From NCBI GenBank assembly GCA_029582265.1, contig CM055819.1, positions 8,244,135-8,308,134 of the forward strand: a stretch of 64,000 nucleotides of DNA. Reading direction: 5' to 3'. Shown piece after piece: positions 10,759 to 24,439 of this stretch. How positions within the stretch are numbered: the stretch's first letter is position 1; each line of letters begins with the position of its first letter. A model generated the notes under the pieces. The model ran no database searches, was not told the DNA's origin, and worked only from the letters and a program-made list of their open reading frames with translations. This stretch comes from Zoroaster sp. YZ-2022. Its lineage: Eukaryota; Echinodermata; Asteroidea; Forcipulatida; Zoroasteridae. A program made the position numbers and the translations under genes.

Positions 10759-11080
10759 CCCTGAACATTAACAAAATGGGGTTTTGGCAAAAAGTCAGGT
10801 AATGAACAGCGCCACCAATCTAGTTCTGAAAACTTTACAAATGGTGAGTTCAAACAGCGCCCTCATGTGTCCAAAATGGGCTAGTTCCAAAACCAACCAT
10901 TGCAAAGAATTTGAATGATATGCCTGAATACAAATGTTACAACAGCTCCTCAGGAAGCACATGGTCCCGAAAGACCCACAGATTGGAGGGATTTTATGGA
11001 TACAAATTACCCTTGTATAGTTTATTGTTATAACGTGTATCTGTCAAACAGACCTAGTTCAGCAAAGTTAGGATATTTAC

Positions 11081-11200
11081 TTTCCAGTTATGACATGACC
11101 AAGACCATAGCTGGCATGGGTGTGTTGGGCCATCTTAGGTTTTCCTGTTGTCCCGCTGGTGAAGAACATTGTCATTGGCTCATCACTCTTTGTCTTAAAA
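11081..11200 (-). CDS. ACSM: ACSM-like exon with the AMP-binding P-loop
   Basis: Acceptor ATGTAG at 11,201-11,206 and donor GTAAAT at 11,080-11,075. The 120-bp exon starts in phase 1 and encodes MTMFFTSGTTGKPKMAQHTH. TSGTTGKPK is the signature phosphate-binding loop of the ANL (acyl-CoA synthetase/luciferase) superfamily, and the following HTHASYGLG is typical of ACSM proteins. The downstream exons expected to carry the next motifs are not between here and the BEL LTR at 10,758. Confidence 0.85.
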
Positions 11201-12614
11201 CTACATAAAAACAATAATACAATGTAGCATTCAATCAAACACAATGTTTTTTTTATAAATTATTCAGTGATTCACTGACGATCAGAGTCTATCAGGGGTG
11301 GACCTGATCACAGTCCATTTGCCTGAGGTCTGGCAAGTAAAATGAAAAAGTTAAGGTAATGGCTGCTGATTGTCTCCTTTTGGATTGCCCTAGGCCAAGG
11401 ATAGGACAAGTCTTGCACACTGTTCTAAATGCCCCCTTCTATTTCCATCTGCCAAGCCAGCATATAAGTCAGGATTTGGAATAGGGCATCCAAATTTGAT
11501 ATTCTTTGAACAACAGGGCATCTAAATATTTGACTTACAACACTTGACATGTGTGTTACACAAAAACCAAGGTGTCTATTTTAAAGGATAATATTGTCAC
11601 AATCCACAGGGCTACTGTAGCTACTTTTAGATTAACTCAGTGAAAATAATACCCCATATGATAAGGTTGCTGTTGCATAAATAAGCCAGTAATTTTCAGT
11701 CACTGTGTTCATCTTAAACTTGGACACCGATTCCATGCCCTGTTGAAAGGCTGCTCTGATCGTGATGATATTGTCCCTTTAACAAACAAGGCATCCAAAG
11801 GGAAATGCTATGAGAGAAATGTGATACCTGATGTTGACTTGATGCTTTCTCATAGAGTTCTTGATAATCCAACCACCCTGATGGTCTTAAGTCTCCATTC
11901 TGACCGACTACGCTTAGTCTTCACATCACTGCACTCAGATATATACTAACAGAAATACAAGTTGGATATGTCAAATATATTCAAATTGACTAGAAACATA
12001 TTTAAAAATATGTGTTTGGTATATACTGAGTCTAATCAAAATATAAAGCAAATTAAGAATACTAAAGACGATCAGAGAATACTGATCGAAACGTCGAGTT
12101 GTAATCACCAGTTCTTTTCAGAACTAATTACTACTCAAAAGATAATTTTTTCTTCACATGGTGTCATCACAAACAGTCTTTACTTATCCTTGCAAAGATA
12201 CAAATGTTACAAAATATGAATAATATTCAAACCTTTGCCTAAAAATAACAATGCAAAGATAATGGTATCAAACATTCAAAATCCCTTGAAATATTTGTCT
12301 GTGAAGTCATTTTAGTCAAAATTTGTGAAATAATTTCCTTTTCATCCAAAGGCAGAAATTCCATGTTGGATTGAATACGAACAATCCTAATGCACTTTCA
12401 CTATTTCTAGAGGAATAGAGCCTCATTGACTTTAAAGTTTAGGAACTCGGTTACATGTCTGTTTAACAAACAATAAATTCTGTGGACTTTACCTCATCAA
12501 CCAAAGGAGCTATTTGATGAGAATCTGTTATGATGCAAGTAGTCCCTGATGCTTGAAGACGATCCCTGATGTCTTGAGCTTTTAGCTGTGTGGTGCCAGG
12601 TATCAAAACGGTTC
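11081..12614 (-). CDS. ACSM: Acyl-CoA synthetase, medium-chain family (ACSM-like), partial gene
   Basis: Two minus-strand exons (12,614-12,493 and 11,200-11,081) encode consecutive parts of the N-terminal adenylation domain of a mitochondrial-type acyl-CoA synthetase. The family activates fatty or aromatic acids to acyl-AMP and then acyl-CoA. The exon order and phases are compatible with one missing exon between them that I could not place. Exons before and after these two were not found; the 3' part may lie beyond the left window edge, past the two LTR elements, and the 5' part at higher coordinates. The exact paralogue cannot be told. Confidence 0.75.
11636..11802 (-). repeat. Dispersed MITE fragment (GGGACAATAT family)
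   Basis: It matches, in reverse orientation, the elements at 37,877-38,107 and 55,468-55,560: all share a TTAAAGGGACAATAT-type end, a block containing CAGGGCATGGAAT, and TCAGTCACTG. It lies in the ACSM intron. Confidence 0.6.
12068..12140 (+). repeat. Stem-loop motif of a dispersed element
   Basis: GACGATCAGAGAATACTGAT followed by CGAAACGTC forms an outer GACG/CGTC and an inner ATCAG/CTGAT pairing. Similar motifs with CGAAACGT are familiar from Penelope-like and other retroelement ends in marine invertebrates; this assignment is from memory and weak. Confidence 0.35.
12493..12614 (-). CDS. ACSM: ACSM-like exon with the LIPGTTQL segment
   Basis: The exon follows ATGTAG and begins GAACCGTTTTG; it ends GATGAG before donor GTAAAG. 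It is 122 bp: two bases completing a Gly codon, then 40 codons. The peptide contains GTVLIPGTTQLKAQDIRDRL followed by QASGTTCIITD, which closely matches the ACSM pattern of a PGT-Q motif followed by an YRLQ.SKAK.IV-like stretch. It ends in phase 0. Confidence 0.75.
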
Positions 12615-12732
12615 CTACATGTTGTAAAATCCCAGTAAATACTACGTTATTCACACTGGTGAGATACTTGGAATGTGCATGGATCAAAGAGTCTGGCTAA
12701 ATGTCACAGAAATAGAAGGTTCCTTTATTTAA

Positions 12733-13099
12733 CCCTCCTACTGTTTGACCATTTGAAACCATTCAAAATTTCCACTTACCAAAATGCCCATTGGTTTTGT
12801 ACACACATGGTGATACCATTTGAACAGTGTTGGCAGCAAGCTTTACTACCATTCAAATCCATTCAAATGCATAGAGGGTCCATTGATTCACCACTTAGAA
12901 GTATCCAAACAAGGTTTTGCATTAGCTGTACTACCATTTGGAAAGATCCAAACAAGGTTTTGTATTAGCTGACCTAACATTCAAAACCATTTGGGGGAAT
13001 CAATACTGTACACAGTTATTTCACCATTCAAAACCACAGAAGCGAATGGTTTCAAATGGTGGATCAACTTGTATGAAAAAGGTACCAGAAATAGGAGGG
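12733..13099. mobile_element. TTAA-type MITE, CCCTCCTA family
   Basis: It begins TTAA|CCCTCCTACTG and ends ATAGGAGGG|ATAA, so the termini are inverted CCCTCCTA / TAGGAGGG. Flanking tetranucleotides are TTAA and ATAA, differing by one base. The interior has many degenerate ACCATTCAAA / TTTGAATGGT motifs in both orientations. Two better-preserved relatives lie at 57,105 and 58,723. TTAA sites and CCC-starting ends are the piggyBac signature. Confidence 0.6.
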
Positions 13100-13668
13100 A
13101 TAATGTAGGATTCGTTTAAATAGGTTTTGTGAATTTGAATTGTTTTCGTGTACACATGTAAACGTCCTAACCCTAATGTAATCCATGCCACACATTGGAC
13201 AATTTTACACACATGGTAACCACTACTCGTACTATTGTCAAGCAAAAGGCAAACGGTTAATTTTCTAATAATTGTTTGAAAGGAAAACAGTGTTTTAGAC
13301 AGGAATTTGATTTGGGATTCCCGCCAAAATGTATCAACAGATCTGAATTCCGATTAATAACTTCCTTCAGATCATTATATTTATTTTATCATTTATTGTT
13401 TTGCTAGAATTCAATCATACAAATTATGGTATTAAATCAACTTTTACCAAAATGTTTTGTGGAACTTTTAAAATTGTAATAAAACAAAAACAATTGAAAA
13501 TAAAATCTAACAACTACAAGGATTGAAACAAACAAATAAAAACAGAAGAAAACTACCTGGGTTTGAAATGCTAATATCAGAAGTTTGAATCACGTATAGA
13601 CCTGAGTAGCTCCGATTAGCAGACCAAGAAAGTCTAATCCGAGTGCGTCAACTGGGAATGTATATATA

Positions 13669-13940
13669 CTACTCAAAACAATTTAGGGAACACCGGAATA
13701 ATCTCAATTAAAGTAAGATCATTTATTTCAGATAAACACAATGTTTCACAGAATTGATGAGAAACAACTGCACAATGAAACAGATGATAAAGGATGCATG
13801 TAGTGATTACACATTTCATGACATGACTACTGAAAGAGAGAGGAGGTTGCAAATGAAAATCCCGGTTCATGGAACATTTCAACATGGCCCAAACCTATTT
13901 GATGTTAAAAATCCGGTGTTCCCTAAATTGTTTTGAGTAG
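13669..13940. mobile_element. Tc1/mariner-like MITE, copy 1
   Basis: 272 bp with perfect terminal inverted repeats of about 28 bp starting CTACTCAAAACAATTTAGGG, flanked on both sides by TA. The termini resemble those of Tc1/mariner elements. No transposase. A second copy with high identity is at 41,038-41,300. Confidence 0.85.
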
Positions 13941-13952
13941 TATATGTACACC

Positions 13953-14335
13953 AGGCGTGGATCCAGGGGGGGGGGGTCCGCGGGGGCACGTGCCCCCGGG
14001 TAAATTGAGTAAAAAAAAAAAAATTAATTTTAAAAAGGAAAAAAAATAATTAGTTAGTCTACATTTCGTTTGCAATTGGTAGTCTGTGATCGGGTACAAA
14101 GCAAGCTAGTCTGGTTTCTTGACCCGATTCCTCCACGTCTATAAATTGTTCCGTTTCGTCTGAAGAAGGGTCGGGGTACCGTGTGGAAATTACAATCGCC
14201 GATGTCAATTTACTGTCGGATTCTACGCCAGTACGCATAGGCCTGCGAAGTACGATGAGTCTTGCAGCTGATCTGCTGATGATTTTAACACAGGGCAAGG
14301 AACAGTATGAAATCAAGCCCTTTTCTTGAAAATTT
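13953..14335. mobile_element. Possible hAT-like transposon end
   Basis: It starts CCAGGCGTGGATCCAGG followed by a poly-G tract and GCACGTGCCCCC. The same GCACGTGCCCCC/poly-G combination is in the hAT-type MITE at 35,836. A minus-strand open frame of 85 codons (14,316-14,059) follows with no motif I recognise. The other end was not found; the satellite begins about 160 bp later. Confidence 0.4.
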
Positions 14336-14498
14336 CAACTGGACTGAATTAAAACCAAGAAAAATTCCGGATAAATTAAAACTGAAGTCAAAAACAGCAA
14401 ATTAAATACCAAAAATCGGGGAGGGAGAAACTTATATTGTTGTAGTCATGACATCGCTAAAATAATGGCTAAAAATAGTGGCTAAAATAATTATATAT

Positions 14499-17400
14499 TA
14501 GATTCTACAGCTAGATGTAGATGAACGCATCCCCCCGCCTAGATTCTACAGCTAGATGTAGATGAACGCATCGCCCGTGCCTAGATTCTACAGCTAGATG
14601 TAGATGAACGCATCCCCCGTGCCTAGATTCTACAGCTAGATGTAGATGAACGCATCCCCCGTGCCTAGATTCTACAGCTAGATGTAGATGAACGCATCCC
14701 CCGTGCCTAGATTCTACAGCTAGATGTAGATGAACGCATCCCCCGTGCCTAGATTCTACAGCTAGATGTAGATGAACGCATCCCCCGTGCCTAGATTCTA
14801 CAGCTAGATGTAGATGAACGCATCCCCCGTGCCTAGATTCTACAGCTAGATGTAGATGAATGCACCCCCATACCTAGATTCTACAGCTAGATGTAGATGA
14901 ACGCATCCCCCGTGCCTAGATTCTACAGCTAGATGTAGATGAACGCATCCCCCGTGCCTAGATTCTACAGCTAGATGTAGATGAACGCATCGCCCGTGCC
15001 TAGATTCTACAGCTAGATGTAGATGAACGCATCCCCCGTGCCTAGATTCTACAGCTAGATGTAGATGAATGCACCCCCATGCCTAGATTCTACAGCTAGA
15101 TGTAGATGAACGCATCCCCCATGCCTAGATTCTACAGCTAGATGTAGATGAACGCATCCCCCGTGCCTAGATTCTACAGCTAGATGTAGATGAATGCATC
15201 CCCCGCATAGATTCTACAGCTAGATGTAGATGAACGCATCCCCCGTGCCTAGATTCTAAAGATAGATGTAGATGAATGCATCCCCCCGCCTAGATTCTAT
15301 AGCTAGATGTAGATGAACGCATCCCCCGTGCCTAGATTCTACAGCTAGATGTAGATGAATGCATCCCCCCGCCTAGATTCTACAGCTAGATGTAGATGAA
15401 CGCATCCCCCCCGCCTAGATTCTACAGTGAGATGTAGATGAACGCATCCCCCGTGCCTAGATTCTACAGCTAGATGTAGACGAACGCATCCCCCGTGCCT
15501 AGATTCTACAGCTAGATGTAGACGAACGCATCCCCCGTGCCTAGATTCTACAGCTAGATGTAGACGAACGCATCCCCCCGCCTAGATTCTACAGCTAGAT
15601 GTAGATGAACGCATCCCCCGTGCCTAGATTCTACAGCTAGATGTAGATGAACGCATCCCACGTACGTGCCTAGATTCTACAGCTAGATGTAGATGAACGC
15701 ATCCCACGTGCCTAGATTCTACAGCTAGATGTAGATGAATGCATCCCCCCCGCCTAGATTCTATAGCTAGATGTAGATGAACGCATCCCCCGTGCCTAGA
15801 TTCTACAGCTAGATGTAGATGAATGCATCCCCCCGCCTAGATTCTACAGCTAGATGTAGATGAACGCATCCCCCGTGCCTAGATTCTACAGCTAGATGTA
15901 GATGAATGCATCCCCCATGCCTAGATTCTATAGCTACATGTAGATAAATGCATCCCCCATGCCTAGATTCTATAGGTACATGTAGATGAATGCATCCCCA
16001 TGCCTAGATTCTATAACTATACATGTAGATGAATGCATCCCCATGCCTAGATTCTATAACTACATGTAGATGAATGCATCCCCCATGCCTAGATTCTATA
16101 ACTACATGTAGATAAATGCATCCCCCATGCCTAGATTCTATAGGTACATGTAGATGAATGCATCCCCCATGCCTAGATTCTATAGGTACATGTAGATGAA
16201 TGCATCCCCCATGCCTAGATTCTATAACTACATGTAGATAAATGCATCCCCCATGCCTAGATTCTATAGGTACATGTAGATAAATGCATCCCCCATGCCT
16301 AGATTCTATAACTACATGTAGATGAATGCATCCCCCATGCCTAGATTCTATAACTACATGTAGATAAATGCATCCCCCATGCCTAGATTCTATAACATGT
16401 AGATGAATGCATCCCCCATGCCTAGATTCTATAGCTACATGTAGATAAATGCATCCCCAATGCCTAGATTCTATAGCTACATGTAGATGAATGCATCCCC
16501 CATGCCTAGATTCTATAGCTACATGTAGATGAATGCATCCCCCATGCCTAGATTCTATAACTACATGTAGATGAATGCACCCCCATGCCTAGATTCTATA
16601 ACTACATGTAGATGAATGCACCCCCATGCCTAGATTCTATAACTACATGTAGATAAATGCACCCCCATGCCTAGATTCTATAACTACATGTAGATGAATG
16701 CACCCCCATGCCTAGATTCTATAGCTACATGTAGATGAATGCACCCCCATGCCTAGATTCTATAACTACATGTAGATGAATGCACCCCCATGCCTAGATT
16801 CTATAACTACATGTAGATGAATGCATCCCCATGCCTAGATTCTATAACTACATGTAGATGAATGCATCCCCCATGCCTAGATTCTATAGCTACATGTAGA
16901 TGAATGCATCCCCCATGCCTAGATTCTATAACTACATGTAGATGAATGCATCCCCCATGCCTAGATTCTATAGCTACATGTAGATGAATGCATCCCCCAT
17001 GCCTAGATTCTATAGCTACATGTAGATGAATGCATCCCCAATGCCTAGATTCTATAGCTACATGTAGATGAATGCACCCCCATGCCTAGATTCTATAACT
17101 ACATGTAGATGAATGCATCCCCCATGCCTAGATTCTATAGCTACATGTAGATGAATGCATCCCCAATGCCTAGATTCTATAGCTACATGTAGATGAATGC
17201 ATCCCCATGCCTAGATTCTATAGCTACATGTAGATGAATGCACCCCCATGCCTAGATTCTATATACATGTAGATGAATGCATCCCCATGCCTAGATTCTA
17301 TAACTACATGTAGATGAAAAATGCATCCCCCAATGCCTAGATTCTATAACTACATGTAGATGAATGCATCCCCGCCTAGATTCTATAACTACATGTAGAT

Positions 17401-20400
17401 AAATGCACCCCCATGCCTAGATTCTATAACTACATGTAGATGAATGCACCCCCATGCCTAGATTCTATAGCTACATGTAGATGAATGCATCCCGCCTAGA
17501 TTCTATAGCTACATGTAGATGAATGCACCCCCATGCCTAGATTCTATAGCTACATGTAGATGAATGCATCCCCAATGCCTAGATTCTATAACTACATGTA
17601 GATAAATGCACCCCCATGCCTAGATTCTATAGCTACATGTAGATGAATGCATCCCCCATGCCTAGATTCTATAGCTACATGTAGATGAATGCATCCCCCA
17701 TGCCTAGATTCTATAGCTACATGTAGATGAATGCATCCCCCATGCCTAGATTCTATAGCTACATGTAGATGAATGCATCCCCCATGCCTAGATTCTATAG
17801 CTACATGTAGATGAATGCACCCCCATGCCTAGATTCTATAGCTACATGTAGATGAATGCACCCCCATGCCTAGATTCTATAACTACATGTAGATAAATGC
17901 ACCCCCATGCCTAGATTCTATAGCTACATGTAGATGAATGCATCCCCCATGCCTAGATTCTATAGCTACATGTAGATAAATGCACCCCCATGCCTAGATT
18001 CTATAGCTACATGTAGATGAATGCATCCCCCATGCCTAGATTCTATAGCTACATGTAGATGAATGCATCCCCATGCCTAGATTCTATAACTACATGTAGA
18101 TGAATGCATCCCCCATGCCTAGATTCTATAGCTACATGTAGATGAATGCATCCCCAATGCCTAGATTCTATAGCTACATGTAGATAAATGCATCCCCCAT
18201 GCCTAGATTCTATAACTACATGTAGATGAATGCATCCCCCATGCCTAGATTCTATAGCTACATGTAGATGAATGCATCCCCCATGCCTAGATTCTATAGC
18301 TACATGTAGATGAATGCATCCCCAATGCCTAGATTCTATAGCTACATGTAGATGAATGCATCCCCCATGCCTAGATTCTATAACTACATGTAGATGAATG
18401 CATCCCCCATGCCTAGATTCTATAACTACATGTAGATGAATGCATCCCCCATGCCTAGATTCTATAGCTACATGTAGATGAATGCATCCCCATGCCTAGA
18501 TTCTATAACTACATGTAGATGAATGCACCCCCGTGCCTAGATTCTATAACTACATGTAGATGAATGCATCCCCCGTGCCTAGATTCTATAGCTACATGTA
18601 GATGAATGCATCCCCATGCCTAGATTCTATAGCTACATGTAGATGAATGCATCCCCCATGCCTAGATTCTATAACTACATGTAGATGAATGCATCCCCCA
18701 TGCCTAGATTCTATAGCTACATGTAGATGAATGCATCCCCCATGCCTAGATTCTATAGCTACATGTAGATGAATGCACCCCCATGCCTAGATTCTATAGC
18801 TACATGTAGATGAATGCACCCCCATGCCTAGATTCTATAGCTACATGTAGATGAATGCACCCCCATGCCTAGATTCTATAGCTACATGTAGATGAATGCA
18901 CCCCCATGCCTAGATTCTATAGCTACATGTAGATGAATGCACCCCCATGCCTAGATTCTATAGCTACATGTAGATGAATGCACCCCCATGCCTAGATTCT
19001 ATAAGCTACATGTAGATTAATGCATCCCCATGCCTAGATTCTATAGCTACATGTAGATGAATGCATCCCCAATGCCTAGATTCTATAGCTACATGTAGAT
19101 AAATGCACCCCCATGCCTAGATTCTATAGCTACATGTAGATGAATGCACCCCCATGCCTAGATTCTATAGCTACATGTAGATGAATGCACCCCCATGCCT
19201 AGATTCTATAGCTACATGTAGATGAATGCACCCCCATGCCTAGATTCTATAGCTACATGTAGATGAATGCACCCCCATGCCTAGATTCTATAGCTACATG
19301 TAGATGAATGCACCCCCATGCCTAGATTCTATAGCTACATGTAGATGAATGCATCCCCCGTGCCTAGATTCTATAGCTACATGTAGATGAATGCACCCCC
19401 ATGCCTAGATTCTATAGCTACATGTAGATGAATGCACCCCCATGCCTAGATTCTATAGCTACATGTAGATGAATGCACCCCCATGCCTAGATTCTATAGC
19501 TACATGTAGATGAATGCACCCCCATGCCTAGATTCTATAAGCTACATGTAGATGAATGCATCCCCATGCCTAGATTCTATAGCTACATGTAGATGAATGC
19601 ACCCCCATGCCTAGATTCTATAGCTACATGTAGATGAATGCACCCCCATGCCTAGATTCTATAGCTACATGTAGATGAATGCACCCCCAGGCCTAGATTC
19701 TATAAGCTACATGTAGATGAATGCATCCCCCATGCCTAGATTCTATAACTACATGTAGAGAATGCATCCCCATGCCTAGATTCTATAACTACATGTAGAT
19801 GAATGCACCCCCGTGCCTAGATTCTATAGCTACATGTAGATGAATGCATCCCCATGCCTAGATTCTACAACTACATGTAGATGAATGCACCCCCGTGCCT
19901 AGATTCTATAGCTACATGTAGATGAATGCATCCCCATGCCTAGATTCTATAGCTACATGTAGATGAATGCACCCCCATGCCTAGATTCTATAGCTACATG
20001 TAGATGAATGCACCCCCATGCCTAGATTCTATAGCTACATGTAGATGAATGCATCCCCCATGCCTAGATTCTATAGCTACATGTAGATGAATGCATCCCC
20101 CATGCCTAGATTCTATAACTACATGTAGATGAATGCATCCCCCATGCCTAGATTCTATAACTACATGTAGATGAATGCACCCCCGTGCCTAGATTCTATA
20201 ACTACATGTAGATAAATGCACCCCCATGCCTAGATTCTATAGCTACATGTAGATGAATGCATCCCCAATGCCTAGATTCTATAACTACATGTAGATAAAT
20301 GCACCCCCATGCCTAGATTCTATAGCTACATGTAGATGAATGCATCCCCCATGCCTAGATTCTATAGCTACATGTAGATGAATGCATCCCATGCCTAGAT

Positions 20401-22505
20401 TCTATAGCTACATGTAGATGAATGCATCCCCATGCCTAGATTCTATAACTACATGTAGATGAATGCACCCCCGTGCCTAGATTCTATAGCTACATGTAGA
20501 TGAATGCATCCCCATGCCTAGATTCTACAACTACATGTAGATGAATGCACCCCCGTGCCTAGATTCTATAGCTACATGTAGATAAATGCATCCCCATGCC
20601 TAGATTCTACAACTACATGTAGATGAATGCACCCCCGTGCCTAGATTCTATAACATGTAGATGAATGCATCCCCCATGCCTAGATTCTATAACTACATGT
20701 AGATGAATGCATCCCTCGTGCCTACATGCAGATTCTATAACTACATGTAGATGAATTAATGCATCCCCCATGCCTAGATTCTATAACTACATGTAGATAA
20801 ATGCATCCCCCATGCCTAGATTCTATAGCTACATGTAGATGAATGCATCCCCATGCCTAGATTCTATAGCTACATGTAGATGAATGCATCCCCATGCCTA
20901 GATTCTACAACTACATGTAGATGAATGCACCCCCGTGCCTAGATTCTATAGCTACATGTAGATGAATGCATCCCCATGCCTAGATTCTATAGCTACATGT
21001 AGATGAATGCATCCCCATGCCTAGATTCTACAACTACATGTAGATGAATGCACCCCCGTGCCTAGATTCTATAGCTACATGTAGATGAATGCATCCCCAT
21101 GCCTAGATTCTATAGCTACATGTAGATGAATGCATCCCCATGCCTAGATTCTATAGCTACATGTAGATGAATGCACCCCCATGCCTAGATTCTATAGCTA
21201 CATGTAGATGAATGCACCCCCATGCCTAGATTCTATAGCTACATGTAGATGAATGCATCCCCCGTGCCTAGATTCTATAGCTACATGTAGATGAATGCAT
21301 CCCCAATGCCTAGATTCTATAGCTACATGTAGATGAATGCATCCCCAATGCCTAGATTCTATAGCTACATGTAGATAAATGCACCCCCATGCCTAGATTC
21401 TATAACTACATGTAGATAAATGCATCCCCCATGCCTAGATTCTATAGCTACATGTAGATGAATGCATCCCCCCCATGCCTAGATTCTATAACTACATGTA
21501 GATGAATGCATCCCCCATGCCTAGATTCTATAGCTACATGTAGATGAATGCATCCCCAATGCCTAGATTCTATAGCTACATGTAGATAAATGCATCCCCC
21601 ATGCCTAGATTCTATAGCTACATGTAGATAAATGCATCCCCCATGCCTAGATTCTATAGCTACATGTAGATGAATGCATCCCCCATGCCTAGATTCTATA
21701 GCTACATGTAGATAAATGCATCCCCCATGCCTATAGATTCTATAACTACATGTAGATGAATGCATCCCCCATGCCTAGATTCTAGAACTACATGTAGATG
21801 AATGCATCCCCATGCCTAGATTCTATAGCTACATGTAGATGAATGCATCCCCCATGCCTAGATTCTATAGCTACATGTAGATAAATGCATCCCCCATGCC
21901 TAGATTCTATAGCTACATGTAGATAAATGCATCCCCCATGCCTAGATTCTATAGCTACATGTAGATAAATGCATCCCCCATGCCTAGATTCTATAGCTAC
22001 ATGTAGATGAATGCATCCCCCATGCCTAGATTCTATAGCTACATGTAGATGAATGCATCCCCAATGCCTAGATTCTATAACTACATGTAGATGAATGCAT
22101 CCCCCATGCCTAGATTCTATAGCTACATGTAGATAAATGCATCCCCCATGCCTAGATTCTATAGCTACATGTAGATGAATGCATCCCCCATGCCTAGATT
22201 CTATAGCTACATGTAGATGAATGCATCCCCCATGCCTAGATTCTATAGCTACATGTAGATAAATGCATCCCCCATGCCTAGATTCTATAACTACATGTAG
22301 ATGAATGCATCCCCAATGCCTAGACTCTATAACTACATGTAGATGAATTATGCATCCCCCATGCCTAGATTCTATAGCTACATGTAGATGAATGCATCCA
22401 CCATGCCTAGATTCTATAACTACATGTAGATGAATGCACCCCCATGCCTAGATTCTATAACTACATGTAGATAAATGCATCCCCCATGCCTAGATTCTAT
22501 AGCTA
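14499..22505. repeat. 8-kb tandem satellite, 42-bp unit, about 190 copies
   Basis: Period 42 bp (41 where one C is missing). Two subfamilies occur. Copies at 14,499-15,920 mostly read CTACAGCTAGATGTAGATGA then ACGCATCCCCCGTGCC. Copies from 15,921 mostly read CTATAGCTACATGTAGATGA then ATGCATCCCCCATGCC. The second form has a perfect CTACATGTAG palindrome; the first has CTACA and TGTAG separated by six bases. Runs of identical variants (for example the CACCCCCATG form at 18,770-19,000 and 19,120-19,340) show local homogenisation. The array ends mid-unit at 22,505. It lies in unannotated sequence upstream of the ACSM exons. Confidence 0.97.
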
Positions 22506-22713
22506 GCGGTTTCAGCTTGAGTCGAGAAAAAATCACAGCCCTGTGGTAAATTAGTTTAATCTGTACTATTTTTTTCTAAATCCGTATTGGTGTATTTTGA
22601 ATTATGTTCTGTACTAAAAACGAACAATCCGTCTGCATCATATCGTTTACTGTGCCAGTTTATCAATATCAAGTCTGATTGAATGTTTTCTTGTTTTCTT
22701 TTGTGCAATACAG

Positions 22714-22769
22714 ATGAACCTTTCAAGATCACCATAGCAACTGCCAGCACCATCAAGTGGAGTCATCAA
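22714..22769 (+). CDS. Putative short exon, unidentified
   Basis: A pyrimidine-rich tract ending GCAATACAG precedes it and donor GTAAAC follows. In the open frame it reads EPFKITIATASTIKWSHQ. Splice signals are good and the peptide looks protein-like, but I do not recognise the family and see no adjoining exon. The minus strand is also open here. Confidence 0.3.
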
Positions 22770-23163
22770 GTAAACGTAACATTTTAAAACTTTTTTAAAC
22801 GTTAAATCACAATCAAGGTCAGAGAGTTATTGCCTAATTTGAGATTAGATCAATTTTTTGTTTAAATTCTCAAAAGAAAATTCTTTCAGGGAAAAAACAA
22901 CCCGAAAGAAAACAACTAAAAGACCACAATTTTCAGAAATTTACAACCATTTTTGTGCTTTAACAAACTCATTGAAACTTCAGGAAAATAACTCAAAAAA
23001 TGTGTAATATGGTATTTTAAAGGGAAGGTACAACATTGGTAATTTTGGCAAAACTGCTTCTTCAAGTATGCTTACTCTCTTTGACTCAAGCTATACATTA
23101 AACAACCAAGTAAATATAAACATTGTGTTGCCAACAAGAAAACAGTGTAAATGCATTCGTATT

Positions 23164-23829
23164 CATTGTAATGTGGAATTTGGCAGAGTACTCTTTCCTA
23201 AATCCCAACAGGAAATGATTTTCATTTTCTTAAAAGTAACAACACTTCAGACAAAGTTATTTCTAGGGAAGATTGATACCATCGTCAACTTCATTCCAAT
23301 TTTAAGTTTCACATTATAATTTAACAATTTTTGAATTACTAATGTTATACTTGACCTGTAAATGACTTAATTAGTAAATATTAATTAATTACATTTGTTT
23401 ATTATTTATGAATTACTGTAGGAACATTCAATGTAAAATGACCACTGAATATTTATTATTTTTTGAAAACCAAATACAATGATCTTTTTTTTCATTCATT
23501 GTAATGTGGAATTTGGCAAAGAGTACTCTTTCCTAAATCCCAACAGGAAATGATTTTCATTTTCTTAAAAGTAACAACACTTCAGACAAAGTTATTTCTA
23601 GGGAAGATTGTATACCATCGTGAACTTCATTCCAATTTTAAGTTTCACATTATAATTTAACAATTTTTGAATTACTAATGTTATACTTGACCTGTAAATG
23701 ACTTAATTAGTAAATATTAATTAATTACATTTGTTTATTATTTATGAATTACTGTAGGAACATTCAATGTAAAATGACCACTGAATATTTATTATTTTTT
23801 GAAAACCAAATACAATGATCTTTTTTTTA
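23164..23829. repeat. Tandem duplication of a 333-bp unit
   Basis: The sequence from CATTGTAATGTGGAATTTGG at 23,164 recurs at 23,497 with very few differences, both copies ending at a T-run after AATACAATGATC. The unit is part of a dispersed family found again in pieces at 25,550-26,260 and 31,915-32,280 (motifs AACATTGGTAAT and GTAATGT). Confidence 0.85.
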
Positions 23830-24010
23830 AGCAACACAATCTTAGATTTAAATTGATGAATGTACACAAATTACTCAATACTGATGGTAAAGTTTTTAAT
23901 CATTTTGAATTTCAGTCCCAAATCTTAATTTCACAAAAAATTGCTTTTTTTATCAAATTGAAATCTTAGACCAAAATTGCTTTGAGATAAGGGGAGCCAA
24001 AAACAATGAG

Positions 24011-24109
24011 AAGTGGTTGATATACATTGAGTGATCTGACAGTAAGTGGTTGATATACATTGAGTGATCTGACAGTAAGTGGTTGATATACATTGAGTGA
24101 TCTGACAGT
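24011..24109. repeat. 33-bp minisatellite, three copies
   Basis: Three identical head-to-tail units starting AAGTGGTTGATATACATTGA. Confidence 0.95.
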
Positions 24110-24439
24110 AAATTTTCCTTTAAAGGGATGGATCCACATTTTGGGTGCATTTTACTTGTCTTGGAATTCATTAAAAAAGCAAAATGAACTGTGTAGTAGT
24201 GACCTTTGCCTATCAAGTGACACACCCCATTTCTCTCCCCCTTCCCCCGGGGGTGGGGATGTGACAAACCTTTTAAATGCTAAAAGCAAAGACATGCAGT
24301 ACATGTAATGGCCTGTATTCATGTCTGTTGTGTAGTTACCCATTCCTTCTCTCAAGATGAGGAATGCCACCAACATTACTTTGAAAAAAGCTACAGGTAA
24401 TTATTGCCTGTAGATGTACGTCAATCTTTATCTACATGT

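Noticed and set aside
21448..21765. 105-codon minus-strand frame inside the satellite with a repeated HVAIESRHGGC peptide
   Set aside because: The unit is 42 bp, so several neighbouring units stay in frame by arithmetic; 41-bp units break it elsewhere. No start context, splice sites or composition of a real gene.
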